Virus record (IMG/VR): IMGVR_UViG_3300030098_003353
Span: 1 to 24,455 of that record
Length of the DNA stretch: 24,455 nucleotides
Strand: one strand, 5' to 3'
DNA from: a virus
Below are positions 1 through 6,750 of the stretch, one piece after another (position 1 is the first letter of the stretch; the number at the start of each line of letters is the position of its first letter). Made by a program: the position numbers and the translations under genes. The notes beneath the pieces are model-generated. The model was given only the letters and a program-made list of their open reading frames with translations, was not told the origin of the DNA and made no database searches.

Positions 1-2
1 AG

Positions 3-107
3 TATGTAGTAGATTATTGTAAAGATATGTACCCAGAATCAAAAATATACAAATCTCACAAACTCTCTAAATTGCCTGTTGAAATAAAAAACCCTATGAA
101 GGCTTGA
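3..107 (+). CDS. 3' end of an unidentified gene (partial)
   Basis: Only the last 34 codons lie in the window, open from the left edge to a TGA at 105-107. The fragment is rich in lysine and tyrosine and ends with the residues NPMKA. It is too short to recognise. Its stop overlaps the ATG of the lysozyme gene (TGATG), the same tight coupling seen between the genes that follow, which supports it being a real gene of the same + strand operon. Confidence 0.6.
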   Translation, partial: YVVDYCKDMYPESKIYKSHKLSKLPVEIKNPMKA

Positions 108-553
108 TGAGGGATAATTACAGATACTGGGAAGAGGAATATTACATTATGAAAGATATAATAGAACAATTAAAGATTCACGAAGGATATAAACCTACTG
201 TATATAAATGTACGGCTGGGGTTGACACGATAGGTATAGGTTTTGCTATTAAAGACTTAAATCTATCTGAAGAAGTATGTGAGATGATCCTTACTGAAAA
301 ATTAGAAGCATTAGAAGAAAGATTTGAAAAGAAATTTGATTGGTTTCACACAAGTCCTGTAGAAGTCAGAAATGTTATGCTTAATATGGCATACCAATTA
401 GGCTTTGCAGGATTTTGTAAATTTAAAAAAACCATAGCGTACCTAGAAGAAGCAGAATGGGAAAAAGCCTCTGAAGAAATGCTAGATTCAAGATGGGCTA
501 AACAGACTCCTAACAGAGCTAAAGAACTATCCGAAATAATAAAATCTCTTTAG
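107..553 (+). CDS. Phage lysozyme (T4-type endolysin, glycoside hydrolase)
   Basis: This 148-residue protein should cleave the glycan strands of peptidoglycan at the end of infection. The N-terminal catalytic signature is clear: Glu26, then eight residues, Cys35, then five residues, Thr41, followed by IGIG. This is the E-8aa-D/C-5aa-T triad of phage muramidases, with cysteine where T4 lysozyme has Asp20. The C-terminal end carries SRWAKQTPNRAKEL, which matches the conserved end of the T4/P22 lysozyme fold. There is no signal peptide or anchor, so a holin is needed, and a candidate lies at 1879. The ATG at 107 is preceded by GAAGG; a TTG at 104 in the same frame and a second ATG at 149 are less likely starts. 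Length is near the usual 145-165 residues. Confidence 0.93.
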   Translation: MRDNYRYWEEEYYIMKDIIEQLKIHEGYKPTVYKCTAGVDTIGIGFAIKDLNLSEEVCEMILTEKLEALEERFEKKFDWFHTSPVEVRNVMLNMAYQLGFAGFCKFKKTIAYLEEAEWEKASEEMLDSRWAKQTPNRAKELSEIIKSL

Positions 554-583
554 TTGCTTTTTATCTGCGCCATAAAGTAAATT

Positions 584-1798
584 ATGTCATCTGATGAATA
601 CCTAAATAAGGTTCTAGCTTGCCCTAGATGCTACAATACTGGTCTAGCTAAAAGCGGGTTTGACAAATACAAGCAAAGATACCAATGCAGAGGTTGTAAG
701 CATAGAACCGTTAATCCTATAGAGGATTTAGAGCTTCTACGAGAGAATGTAAGATACAGAAAAGAGAAGCAAAAAGCTCAAGATGTTACAAGAATAGAAA
801 GAAAGGGCTTTAGGGAACACGCAAGAATTGAAAACGCTGTAGAAGAATACAGCAAAGAATTAAAAAAGCTTTTTGAAAAGAATAGACTACATAAGCTCAC
901 TAAAAGTCATAAAATAAGTAAAAGGGCGGTTGGGGTCATCCAATTTAGTGATGTTCATTTTAATGAATTAGTTGAACTCCAGAACAATCGATATGATTTT
1001 AAAGTTGCATCACAGCGATGTCAATACTTTGTAGAAAAGGCATCAGCGTACTTCCATATCAATGGAGTTAGCCAAGTTGTGGTAGCTTTAACTGGTGACC
1101 TAATGAATAGTGACCGAAGGCTGGATGAATTACTTAATCAGGCTTCAAATAGGGCAAAAGCAACCTTTTTAGCAGTTGATATAATGCAACAAGTTATATT
1201 AGACCTAAATAAACGCTTTAATGTAAGTGTGGCTAATGTAGTAGGAAATGAAGGGCGTGCCAATAAAGAGTTAGGTTGGTCAAATTCAGTAGCTACAGAT
1301 AATTATGATTATACTATATTTACCTGTTTAAGGTACTTATTTAAAGACTCAAAAGTGCATTTTATAGATGGCGATCCATCTGAAATTGTCATAAATGTAG
1401 CAGGACAAAACCTTTTAATGCTTCACGGTCACGGTGCCGTAGGAGCAGGCGTAGAAAAGTCTATTAACCAAATATGTGGTAGATACTCAATGAAAGGAGT
1501 CAGAATAGACTATGTTATATTTGGTCACGTTCATTCAGCTAGAGTAGGAGATTGTTTTGGCAGGAGTTCAAGTATGGTGGGTCCCAATGACTACTCTGAA
1601 AAGGCTTTAAATCTCGGTGGAAGAGCAAGTCAGAACGCTTATGTGTTCTATGATAACGGAAATCGAGATGGAATTAAAATAGACTTGCAAAATGTAGATT
1701 GTGAAGGTTATAACATTGATAAAACTTTGGAGGCGTATAATGCAAAATCAGCCAAAAAAAGCAAGAAAACTGAAACCATATTCAAGGTGGTCGTATAA
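584..1798 (+). CDS. Zinc-ribbon protein with calcineurin-like metallophosphoesterase domain
   Basis: This 404-residue protein joins two domains. Residues 13-38 form a zinc ribbon (C13, C16, C35, C38) of the kind found in transposase N-termini. A charged helical linker spans about 45-110. From residue 118 the two-metal phosphoesterase motifs follow in order: D123-x-H125, GD171-172, GNE 221-223, HGH 281-283 and GHVH 314-317. Members of this superfamily hydrolyse phosphodiesters or phosphomonoesters with Mn, Fe or Zn; the substrate here cannot be read. The DNA-binding-like ribbon suggests a nuclease acting on nucleic acid, which is inference. It sits between lysozyme and holin candidate, an odd place for such an enzyme. 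No strong ribosome site precedes the ATG at 584. Confidence 0.85.
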   Translation: MSSDEYLNKVLACPRCYNTGLAKSGFDKYKQRYQCRGCKHRTVNPIEDLELLRENVRYRKEKQKAQDVTRIERKGFREHARIENAVEEYSKELKKLFEKNRLHKLTKSHKISKRAVGVIQFSDVHFNELVELQNNRYDFKVASQRCQYFVEKASAYFHINGVSQVVVALTGDLMNSDRRLDELLNQASNRAKATFLAVDIMQQVILDLNKRFNVSVANVVGNEGRANKELGWSNSVATDNYDYTIFTCLRYLFKDSKVHFIDGDPSEIVINVAGQNLLMLHGHGAVGAGVEKSINQICGRYSMKGVRIDYVIFGHVHSARVGDCFGRSSSMVGPNDYSEKALNLGGRASQNAYVFYDNGNRDGIKIDLQNVDCEGYNIDKTLEAYNAKSAKKSKKTETIFKVVV

Positions 1799-1889
1799 TA
1801 CATCCTTAAGTTTTACCTCTCCTTATTATACGGAAGATAGGAATTGCACAACGCCTCCAAGATTTTCGGAGAGTATTTATGCTAGATAG
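1740..1889 (+). CDS. Small basic protein of unknown function, 49 aa
   Basis: An ATG at 1740 follows a GGAGG ribosome site by six bases and opens a 49-codon frame that bridges the otherwise empty gap between the phosphoesterase and holin genes. It overlaps the former by 59 bases and the latter by 11. The product is basic at the N-terminus (KKARKLK) and rich in Ser, Tyr and Thr afterwards, with no membrane segment. The good ribosome site and gap-filling position argue that it is real. The long overlap with the upstream gene and lack of recognised relatives argue for caution. Confidence 0.5.
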   Translation: MQNQPKKARKLKPYSRWSYNTSLSFTSPYYTEDRNCTTPPRFSESIYAR

Positions 1890-2025
1890 CTTGAGAACAG
1901 TAACAGCAGGTGCGAGCGGTATGGTTGTTACTTGGATGGAATGGTTGCCTATGTTAGTTAGAGTTTTAGTGGGGCTGGCAACATTCGTATATATATGTGT
2001 AAAAATTTATAAGTTAATGAAGTAA
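1879..2025 (+). CDS. Probable holin, 48 aa, single membrane segment
   Basis: This 48-residue protein begins with a short amphipathic stretch, then has one hydrophobic segment at about residues 16-41 (starting VVTWMEWLPML), and ends with a basic tail (KIYKLMK). Size, one membrane helix, Trp-Glu-Trp-Leu-Pro entry and a positive C-terminus suit a small phage holin that would let the cytoplasmic lysozyme reach the cell wall. The ATG follows GGAGAG by six bases. It lies two genes downstream of the lysozyme and just ahead of a second small membrane protein. Assignment rests on topology and position; an antiholin or other small membrane protein is possible. Confidence 0.65.
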   Translation: MLDSLRTVTAGASGMVVTWMEWLPMLVRVLVGLATFVYICVKIYKLMK

Positions 2026-2028
2026 TGA

Positions 2029-2394
2029 ATGAACGAAGAGGAATTACAGAAACAAGCAGAAGGTTTTTTAGGAAACTGGGTATGGTTATTTGTATCTGGC
2101 GTTGCTCTGCTGTTATTTAAATCAACAATAGAAACAGTTGTTGAAGGGTTAAAGGTCTTTCTAGGTAAAGACTTAAATACTGACGATGTAGTGATACTAG
2201 ACGGTCGCCCTGCAAGAGTTATAAGGGTTGGTTTTTGGAAAACAACATTCTTTGCTTATGATATTGGAACTGCCAATGGAAAGCCCTTTGTTAAAGGTGG
2301 AACAAAGATACAGATCCAAAACGATAAGCTTAAAGACCATACGATAGAAAGACCATTGCAAATGTTAGATTTAAGTAAATGGGAAGAAAAATGA
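2029..2394 (+). CDS. Small membrane protein resembling the MscS pore helix and Sm-like beta domain
   Basis: This 121-residue protein has a hydrophobic helix at about residues 16-32, an amphipathic helix to about 46, then a beta-rich domain at 50-110. The beta domain follows the pattern of the MscS middle domain: an acidic lead into VVILDG, then ARVIRV, then KTTFFAYD, then a Gly turn and KIQIQND, ending in ERP. In MscS the matching stretches read VDLGG, GTVLSV, STTMRTAD, IVIPNGK and SREP. The other MscS transmembrane helices and the C-terminal vestibule are absent. It may be an oligomeric membrane protein that helps lysis or osmotic control during infection; that is inference. The ATG at 2029 lies three bases after the holin-candidate stop. 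Homology is by eye only. Confidence 0.55.
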   Translation: MNEEELQKQAEGFLGNWVWLFVSGVALLLFKSTIETVVEGLKVFLGKDLNTDDVVILDGRPARVIRVGFWKTTFFAYDIGTANGKPFVKGGTKIQIQNDKLKDHTIERPLQMLDLSKWEEK

Positions 2395-2549
2395 TAAGAA
2401 GTAGTTTACAAGACAGAAAGCTGTTAAAGATGATGAGAAGCGAATTAGACATTAAAATAAATAGCTTTGGTTTAAAAATAAGAAAACTTGAAAACGAAGT
2501 AAGAAGTCTTCGTGGGAAAGTTAAAAGATTAGAAAATAAAGGAGAATAA
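2391..2549 (+). CDS. Small coiled-coil protein, 52 aa
   Basis: The ATG overlaps the stop of the preceding gene as ATGA, a sign of translational coupling. The 52-residue product is strongly basic and helical, with leucine or isoleucine spaced in heptads from about residue 19 (IKIRKLENEVRSLRGKVKRL), so it probably forms a coiled coil. It has no membrane segment. A similar small Lys/Leu-rich coiled-coil protein is encoded at 2818, on the other side of a membrane-anchored protein. Function unknown. Confidence 0.7.
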   Translation: MIRSSLQDRKLLKMMRSELDIKINSFGLKIRKLENEVRSLRGKVKRLENKGE

Positions 2550-2551
2550 CT

Positions 2552-2818
2552 ATGGAATGGTTAGGTTTAAGTTTAGGATTAGGTGGTGGTGGTATAGTGC
2601 TTTTTGTACTAAAAAAGATACCAAATGAAAAGATTTGTGCTTTTGTGGAAGGTATGTTTGAGAAGCTTGGTGTTGCTATGACGGCAGGATTAAGCAAGTT
2701 TAAATGGACTAAAGGTGTGTGGAATAAGACTATAGAGCCTTGGTTTGTTGATTTAATAGATAATATATTCGGCTCGATGGTTAGAGGGTTGATTAAAGGA
2801 CTAAAGTCGGATAACTAA
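2552..2818 (+). CDS. Membrane-anchored protein of unknown function, 88 aa
   Basis: The 88-residue product begins with a glycine-rich hydrophobic segment at about residues 4-21 (LGLSLGLGGGGIVLFVL), followed by KKIPNEK. The remainder is helical, with a conserved-looking tract KWTKGVWNKTIEPWF and the acidic-flanked end DLIDNIFGSMVRGLIKGL. One N-terminal membrane helix with a cytoplasmic or periplasmic amphipathic tail fits a lysis accessory or virion assembly role, but neither is shown. The ATG follows a GGAG site, and its stop overlaps the next ATG by one base (TAATG). I recall similar proteins near fibre genes in marine phages but cannot verify it here. Confidence 0.75.
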   Translation: MEWLGLSLGLGGGGIVLFVLKKIPNEKICAFVEGMFEKLGVAMTAGLSKFKWTKGVWNKTIEPWFVDLIDNIFGSMVRGLIKGLKSDN

Positions 2819-3018
2819 TGTTACAGAAGCTCGTTATAAATAAGATTATTAATTTACTTTCAAAGAACTTTAAGCTCTTCAAGGTGCTAAAATACGTTGA
2901 AGAGCCTAACGAGCTTGATATTAAAGTATTAGAGCTAGAGAACAAAATACTGAAATTAGAGAAGTTACAAGGCAAGATAAACAAGATAGAAAAAAGGCTA
3001 AAACTGTTTAAAAAATGA
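2818..3018 (+). CDS. Small coiled-coil protein, 66 aa
   Basis: The 66-residue product has a basic, hydrophobic N-terminal half and a C-terminal half of leucine/isoleucine heptads alternating with Lys and Glu (LELENKILKLEKLQGKINKI). It is predicted by pattern to be a coiled coil. It begins on the last base of the previous stop and overlaps the fibre gene by four bases. An antisense frame over the same bases (2793-3035) is its shadow. Function unknown; a helper of fibre trimerisation is conceivable because of its place directly before the fibre gene. Confidence 0.65.
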   Translation: MLQKLVINKIINLLSKNFKLFKVLKYVEEPNELDIKVLELENKILKLEKLQGKINKIEKRLKLFKK

Positions 3019-4166
3019 AACCAATAGAAATACAAAATCTAGACCAACATTTAAAACCACTTCAAGTAGATGGTGTATCTACTGGTCTAGAATTATCTAC
3101 TGAAGGATTCAGAGTATCATCAGGTCAACTTGAGATTAAAAATCTAACATCTGAAACAGCTAAAGTTAATGGTGATATAACTGTTGATGGCAATATTGAG
3201 ATGACAAGCTCAACTGGAACAAAAATTAATATGTATAATGATGTATATTTAGAAGCTACTTCTACTAATGACTATTTAACCATTAGTGCTAAAAACATAT
3301 TTCTTAATGGCTCAAGCAATTATGTCAATTCAGATGTAGGTATTTTTGTTACAGCAGATAGTGGATATGATGCAAAAATAGCTTTTATGGAAGGAACAAC
3401 TACAAATTGGTCTATAGGCAATGATGGAGGAGAATCTACAAACACTCTTTCTTTTTCATCAGGCATTACTTTAGGAACTAATGAGCAAATGTCTTTAACG
3501 TCTGATGGTTTATTGACAATAGAGGGGAGTTTTAGTCTTAAGGAAAAAGCAACAGCAGATGCAGATGTAGCTGCTTATGGTCAGTTATGGGTAAAAGATG
3601 AAACCCCTAATGAGCTTTATTTTACAACTGATGCAGGCAATGATATACAGATAACTGATGGAACAAGTTTAGCAGGTGGTGGAGGTGGGACACAAAGATG
3701 GACAGTTTCTACAGGGGGGTATAAAGTAAATAATAATTCATCATCTCTTTATTATTTTCAATATAGACCAAACAATGATGGCTGGAACAATACAGACAGC
3801 ACCCCTACAAGCATTAATATATATGATTCTCCTGCTGCACAATGGATTGCACCTGCTGCAGGAACTTTGACCAACATTACTGTGCAAGGATATGTAAACG
3901 ATACAGGAGCAACTGACCCTTTTAAATTTTATGTTTTTAAAGGACAATCAGCTCATGATTCAACTTCAACAAGTTTAACACAAATAGGGGTAACTAATGC
4001 TATAACAGCAGCAGCTGCTGCAAGAAATTTTAGAGACAGCACAGATATTAGTAGTAGTAATACTTTTTCAGAAGGTGATGCCTTTTGGATAATGCTAAAA
4101 AAAGACTCGACAAGTGGCAATCAAGATTTGTATTTTACTGTAACTATAAGTGGAGAGTATAGCTAA
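3015..4166 (+). CDS. Tail fibre or other virion surface protein, 383 aa
   Basis: The protein starts with short repeating beta segments (residues 20-110; for example VNGDITVDGNIEM) typical of fibre shafts or phage beta-helices. Around residues 185-205 is the tract YGQLWVKDETPNELYFTTDA, a motif I know from many marine phage structural proteins. A glycine hinge (GGGGG, about 218-222) separates a C-terminal globular beta domain of about 160 residues that could bind a receptor. It begins four bases inside the preceding gene. The following 37-codon gene and two further structural genes lie in the same transcription unit. Codons end almost always in A or T. The general class is likely; an exact role in the virion cannot be read. 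Confidence 0.75.
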   Translation: MKPIEIQNLDQHLKPLQVDGVSTGLELSTEGFRVSSGQLEIKNLTSETAKVNGDITVDGNIEMTSSTGTKINMYNDVYLEATSTNDYLTISAKNIFLNGSSNYVNSDVGIFVTADSGYDAKIAFMEGTTTNWSIGNDGGESTNTLSFSSGITLGTNEQMSLTSDGLLTIEGSFSLKEKATADADVAAYGQLWVKDETPNELYFTTDAGNDIQITDGTSLAGGGGGTQRWTVSTGGYKVNNNSSSLYYFQYRPNNDGWNNTDSTPTSINIYDSPAAQWIAPAAGTLTNITVQGYVNDTGATDPFKFYVFKGQSAHDSTSTSLTQIGVTNAITAAAAARNFRDSTDISSSNTFSEGDAFWIMLKKDSTSGNQDLYFTVTISGEYS

Positions 4167-4279
4167 TGGATAAAATTGATTATAATCCTACAATAGATGA
4201 AGGCAATGAAGATATGGCATTGTTAAAAGAAATAGTAGATAAAATAAATGAAATTGTAGATTGGATAAATTCGCAATAG
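4166..4279 (+). CDS. Very small acidic helical protein, 37 aa
   Basis: The ATG overlaps the stop of the fibre gene by one base (TAATG). The 37-residue product is acidic and helical (ALLKEIVDKINEIVDWI), with hydrophobic residues on one face that could form a short coiled coil. It fills the space between two structural genes exactly. No recognised family. It could be a chaperone or a small part of the fibre; both are guesses. Confidence 0.6.
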   Translation: MDKIDYNPTIDEGNEDMALLKEIVDKINEIVDWINSQ

Positions 4280-4287
4280 GAGAATAA

Positions 4288-5067
4288 ATGGCATTAACAA
4301 ATAAAACAATAGCAAGCACTTATGGAGATATACTGCAAGCAGATAATAATGGTAGTGGTAGAACTGCTAATGGTACAAATATTAAAGATGGATTAGGTCA
4401 ATCTACTGCTTTAACATTAGGGCAAAACAAACTTCATGTAAAGCCTTCTTCAGACCAAACAGATGCTATGATAGTAGAAACATCAGGTGGTACAGATTTA
4501 TTAAAAGTAGATACAACCAATAGTGCAGTTAAGTTAGGCACAACTCAAAGCTATGCCAATACACAAATACAAAGATTTGCAGTTCATGATTTACAACCAA
4601 CAGCAGACACTCACCATGCCATGTATTCTGATGCTGCAATGACTTCTATCTCGCTAACTATAAATCTTGGGACAGGAACAGATCCTGCAACTACATATAC
4701 TTTAGGCTCATCTGAAGCTAATGCAAATTCTTTAGTAGGCTCTATATGGTATGTCCCTGTTGCAATAACCATAGATGAGGTTAGAGTAATAGCAGGTGGC
4801 GAGGCATCAGATTCTGTTAATTTCCATTTATTTTCATATACAATGGCTACTGGAACTGGTGCAGATGCAGGTGATTTGTCTAGTGGTACATTATTAGCAC
4901 ACAATGGAAGCACCTTAACAACAGGAAATGACAGGGTAACAACAACAACATTAACAGTAGATTCTGCAAATGTAGCAGCAGATAAGGTAGTTATAGCCAC
5001 TATAGAGAATGTGGGTGCTACAACAGATTTAACAGCACAATTAATAGTAAAATATCATTATCAGTAA
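4288..5067 (+). CDS. Virion structural protein, fibre-associated, 259 aa
   Basis: The N-terminus (MALTNKTIASTYGDILQADN, then a Gly/Thr/Asn-rich tract) is of a kind seen in surface proteins of marine phages. Residues about 50-95 hold a short beta repeat (LHVKPSS, MIVETSGG, LLKVDTTNSAVKLGT) like that in the fibre gene upstream. From about residue 145 there is a beta-rich C-terminal domain beginning IWYVPVAITIDEVRV and ending QLIVKYHYQ. Its order of strands looks like the C-terminal domain of the 3015 gene, so both may carry the same fold. An AGGAG site lies before the ATG. No catalytic motifs seen. Confidence 0.65.
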   Translation: MALTNKTIASTYGDILQADNNGSGRTANGTNIKDGLGQSTALTLGQNKLHVKPSSDQTDAMIVETSGGTDLLKVDTTNSAVKLGTTQSYANTQIQRFAVHDLQPTADTHHAMYSDAAMTSISLTINLGTGTDPATTYTLGSSEANANSLVGSIWYVPVAITIDEVRVIAGGEASDSVNFHLFSYTMATGTGADAGDLSSGTLLAHNGSTLTTGNDRVTTTTLTVDSANVAADKVVIATIENVGATTDLTAQLIVKYHYQ

Positions 5068-5076
5068 GGAGATAAA

Positions 5077-6648
5077 ATGGCTCAATATACAAAAGAGATA
5101 AAATTAAGTACAGGAAAGGGGTTAGATTATACTAAAACTATAACAGGTAATTACAATGTAGTATTTGATAAAGTAATTAAAGTAGATAATTCTAATGCAG
5201 GGATAGATTTAGTTAACTATGGAACAAGTGTAGCTAATGATACAATGACAGCACCTAAAGCAATTCTAGTAGAGAATACTGGCAATGTAGGGTGTGAATT
5301 GTTAATATCTACAGCAGAATGGACTACTGATGATGCTACTGATTCAGCAGACACTGTAAGTGATTCCTCACATTATCTTTCAATGTTATTGCCAGCAGGT
5401 GAGTGTGTTTATCTCCCTAATAATAGATTAATTGGAACATCTACTGCTTTTGGTGGGGGTATGGGTGTAGAGATTAGTAATGCTGTTCCTGATTCTAATG
5501 AGTATGTTGACAGTGGTATTGATAATGAAGATGGTACAGGAGATGACATAACAGGCTCTGCATCTAATACTAAATTATATTTAGAGCAAAATGGAAGCAC
5601 TTTTGTATTTAAAGTAGGTGATTTAATTAGGGTAAATGATGAGATTATGGAAGTTACTGCAATAGGAGATGATTCAGATGCAGACAATACTTTCCTTACT
5701 GTTATTAGAGGATTGTATGGTTCTACTGCTGCTTCAGACCATGCAGATGATGCAGCTATTAGATTTCCTTTCTTTAATATGCACCATGACTTTGATGATA
5801 CATCTTATAATGGTGGTGGTAATGGTAGTGCTACAGTAGTTAAAACAAATGGTAGTGGTTTATTTAGGGCTATGAATTTCTTTGGATATGGAAGGCTAAT
5901 AAATGGTGTAGCAGATGGACTAGTTGGAGGAAGTGTTGCTATAAAGTTCTACAATCAAGGCTATCAAGAATTTGGATTAGCGGGCATAAATTCGTCAACA
6001 AAAACAGGTCTTGCTACCTCAACAACATATACTTTTGCACTTACAATATCAGGCGGCTCATCAGATGATGTAGCCTTTACGACTGATTCAAGTGATGTAA
6101 CTTTTGGTAATGTAATTGGAAAGATTCAAAGTGCAATTAATGATAAATTTACAACAGGTACAAACTTGAAGAATAAAAAAGCAACTATTGGAATAGTTAA
6201 TGGAGATGTAAGAATTACTGATAGTTCTAGACTTTCTACAGGGGCTATATTAATGGCAGCACCAAGTTCAGGCACTACACCATTTGGAGTAGGAATTATA
6301 CCTGCTGTTGGATCTTTAGAAAAAGCAGTTGCTGCTAGATTGCCTGATGATACTATAAGAGATTCAGTTACTTATGCAGAAATAAAAAATACATCTGCCT
6401 TCTTACTTGATGATGGTAAAGGAAATTTAAGAGGTGCAGGTGGTAGTGGAACTATTAATTATGAAACAGGTGAGATAAATCTAAATGCATACCCAAATGC
6501 AGAGTTTGTAGTGAGTGCTAATACTAAAGCAGCACATTCAGGGGGTGTGGAAGATAATAGCGTGCATATTAATAGTGCAGTTACTTTAGAGGCAAGAAGC
6601 TGCAGCTCTAAAGCAGACACAGAAATAAGAGTAATAAGTTTAGGATAG
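5077..6648 (+). CDS. Virion structural protein, 523 aa
   Basis: A Gly, Thr, Ser and Asp-rich beta protein without membrane segments. Residues about 180-225 contain the motif VGDLIRVNDEIMEVTAI followed by FLTVIRGLYGST and a His-Ala-Asp stretch. This beta motif recurs in phage structural proteins, including the 6751 gene product. The C-terminal part has another possible beta domain (DGKGNLRGAGGSG, then INYETGEINL) that resembles a motif seen in phage tail or baseplate proteins. It ends the block of fibre-like genes. An AAGGAG site sits before the ATG at 5077. The precise role is not known to me. Confidence 0.65.
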   Translation: MAQYTKEIKLSTGKGLDYTKTITGNYNVVFDKVIKVDNSNAGIDLVNYGTSVANDTMTAPKAILVENTGNVGCELLISTAEWTTDDATDSADTVSDSSHYLSMLLPAGECVYLPNNRLIGTSTAFGGGMGVEISNAVPDSNEYVDSGIDNEDGTGDDITGSASNTKLYLEQNGSTFVFKVGDLIRVNDEIMEVTAIGDDSDADNTFLTVIRGLYGSTAASDHADDAAIRFPFFNMHHDFDDTSYNGGGNGSATVVKTNGSGLFRAMNFFGYGRLINGVADGLVGGSVAIKFYNQGYQEFGLAGINSSTKTGLATSTTYTFALTISGGSSDDVAFTTDSSDVTFGNVIGKIQSAINDKFTTGTNLKNKKATIGIVNGDVRITDSSRLSTGAILMAAPSSGTTPFGVGIIPAVGSLEKAVAARLPDDTIRDSVTYAEIKNTSAFLLDDGKGNLRGAGGSGTINYETGEINLNAYPNAEFVVSANTKAAHSGGVEDNSVHINSAVTLEARSCSSKADTEIRVISLG

Positions 6649-6651
6649 GTT

Positions 6652-6747
6652 ATGCCGAATAAAAAAGCTAAACAAAGAAAGTATGAAAAGAAGAAAAGGC
6701 GAGAAGCTATTAAGAAATATAAAAGAAACAAGAGAAAGAGGAGATAG
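6652..6747 (+). CDS. Very basic 31-residue peptide
   Basis: The gene lies in the 100-base gap between two structural genes. The product starts MPNKKAKQRK and consists almost wholly of Lys, Arg and a few helix formers, so it should bind nucleic acid or an acidic partner. Its first ten residues are identical to those of the protein encoded at 19431-19583 on the other strand, and further positions also match, so this is one member of a pair of paralogues. That match is the main evidence for coding. It ends TAGTAG. The end of the gene (GAGGAG) serves as ribosome site for the next gene. Confidence 0.65.
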   Translation: MPNKKAKQRKYEKKKRREAIKKYKRNKRKRR

Positions 6748-6750
6748 TAG

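Noticed and set aside
222-250. TTGACA and a TA-rich box inside the lysozyme gene
   Set aside because: Lies within conserved catalytic codons and the -10 part is poor, so the match is probably due to coding.
4611-5000. 129-codon - strand frame in the fibre region
   Set aside because: Antisense to a well supported structural gene, without a ribosome site; a shadow of repeating codons.
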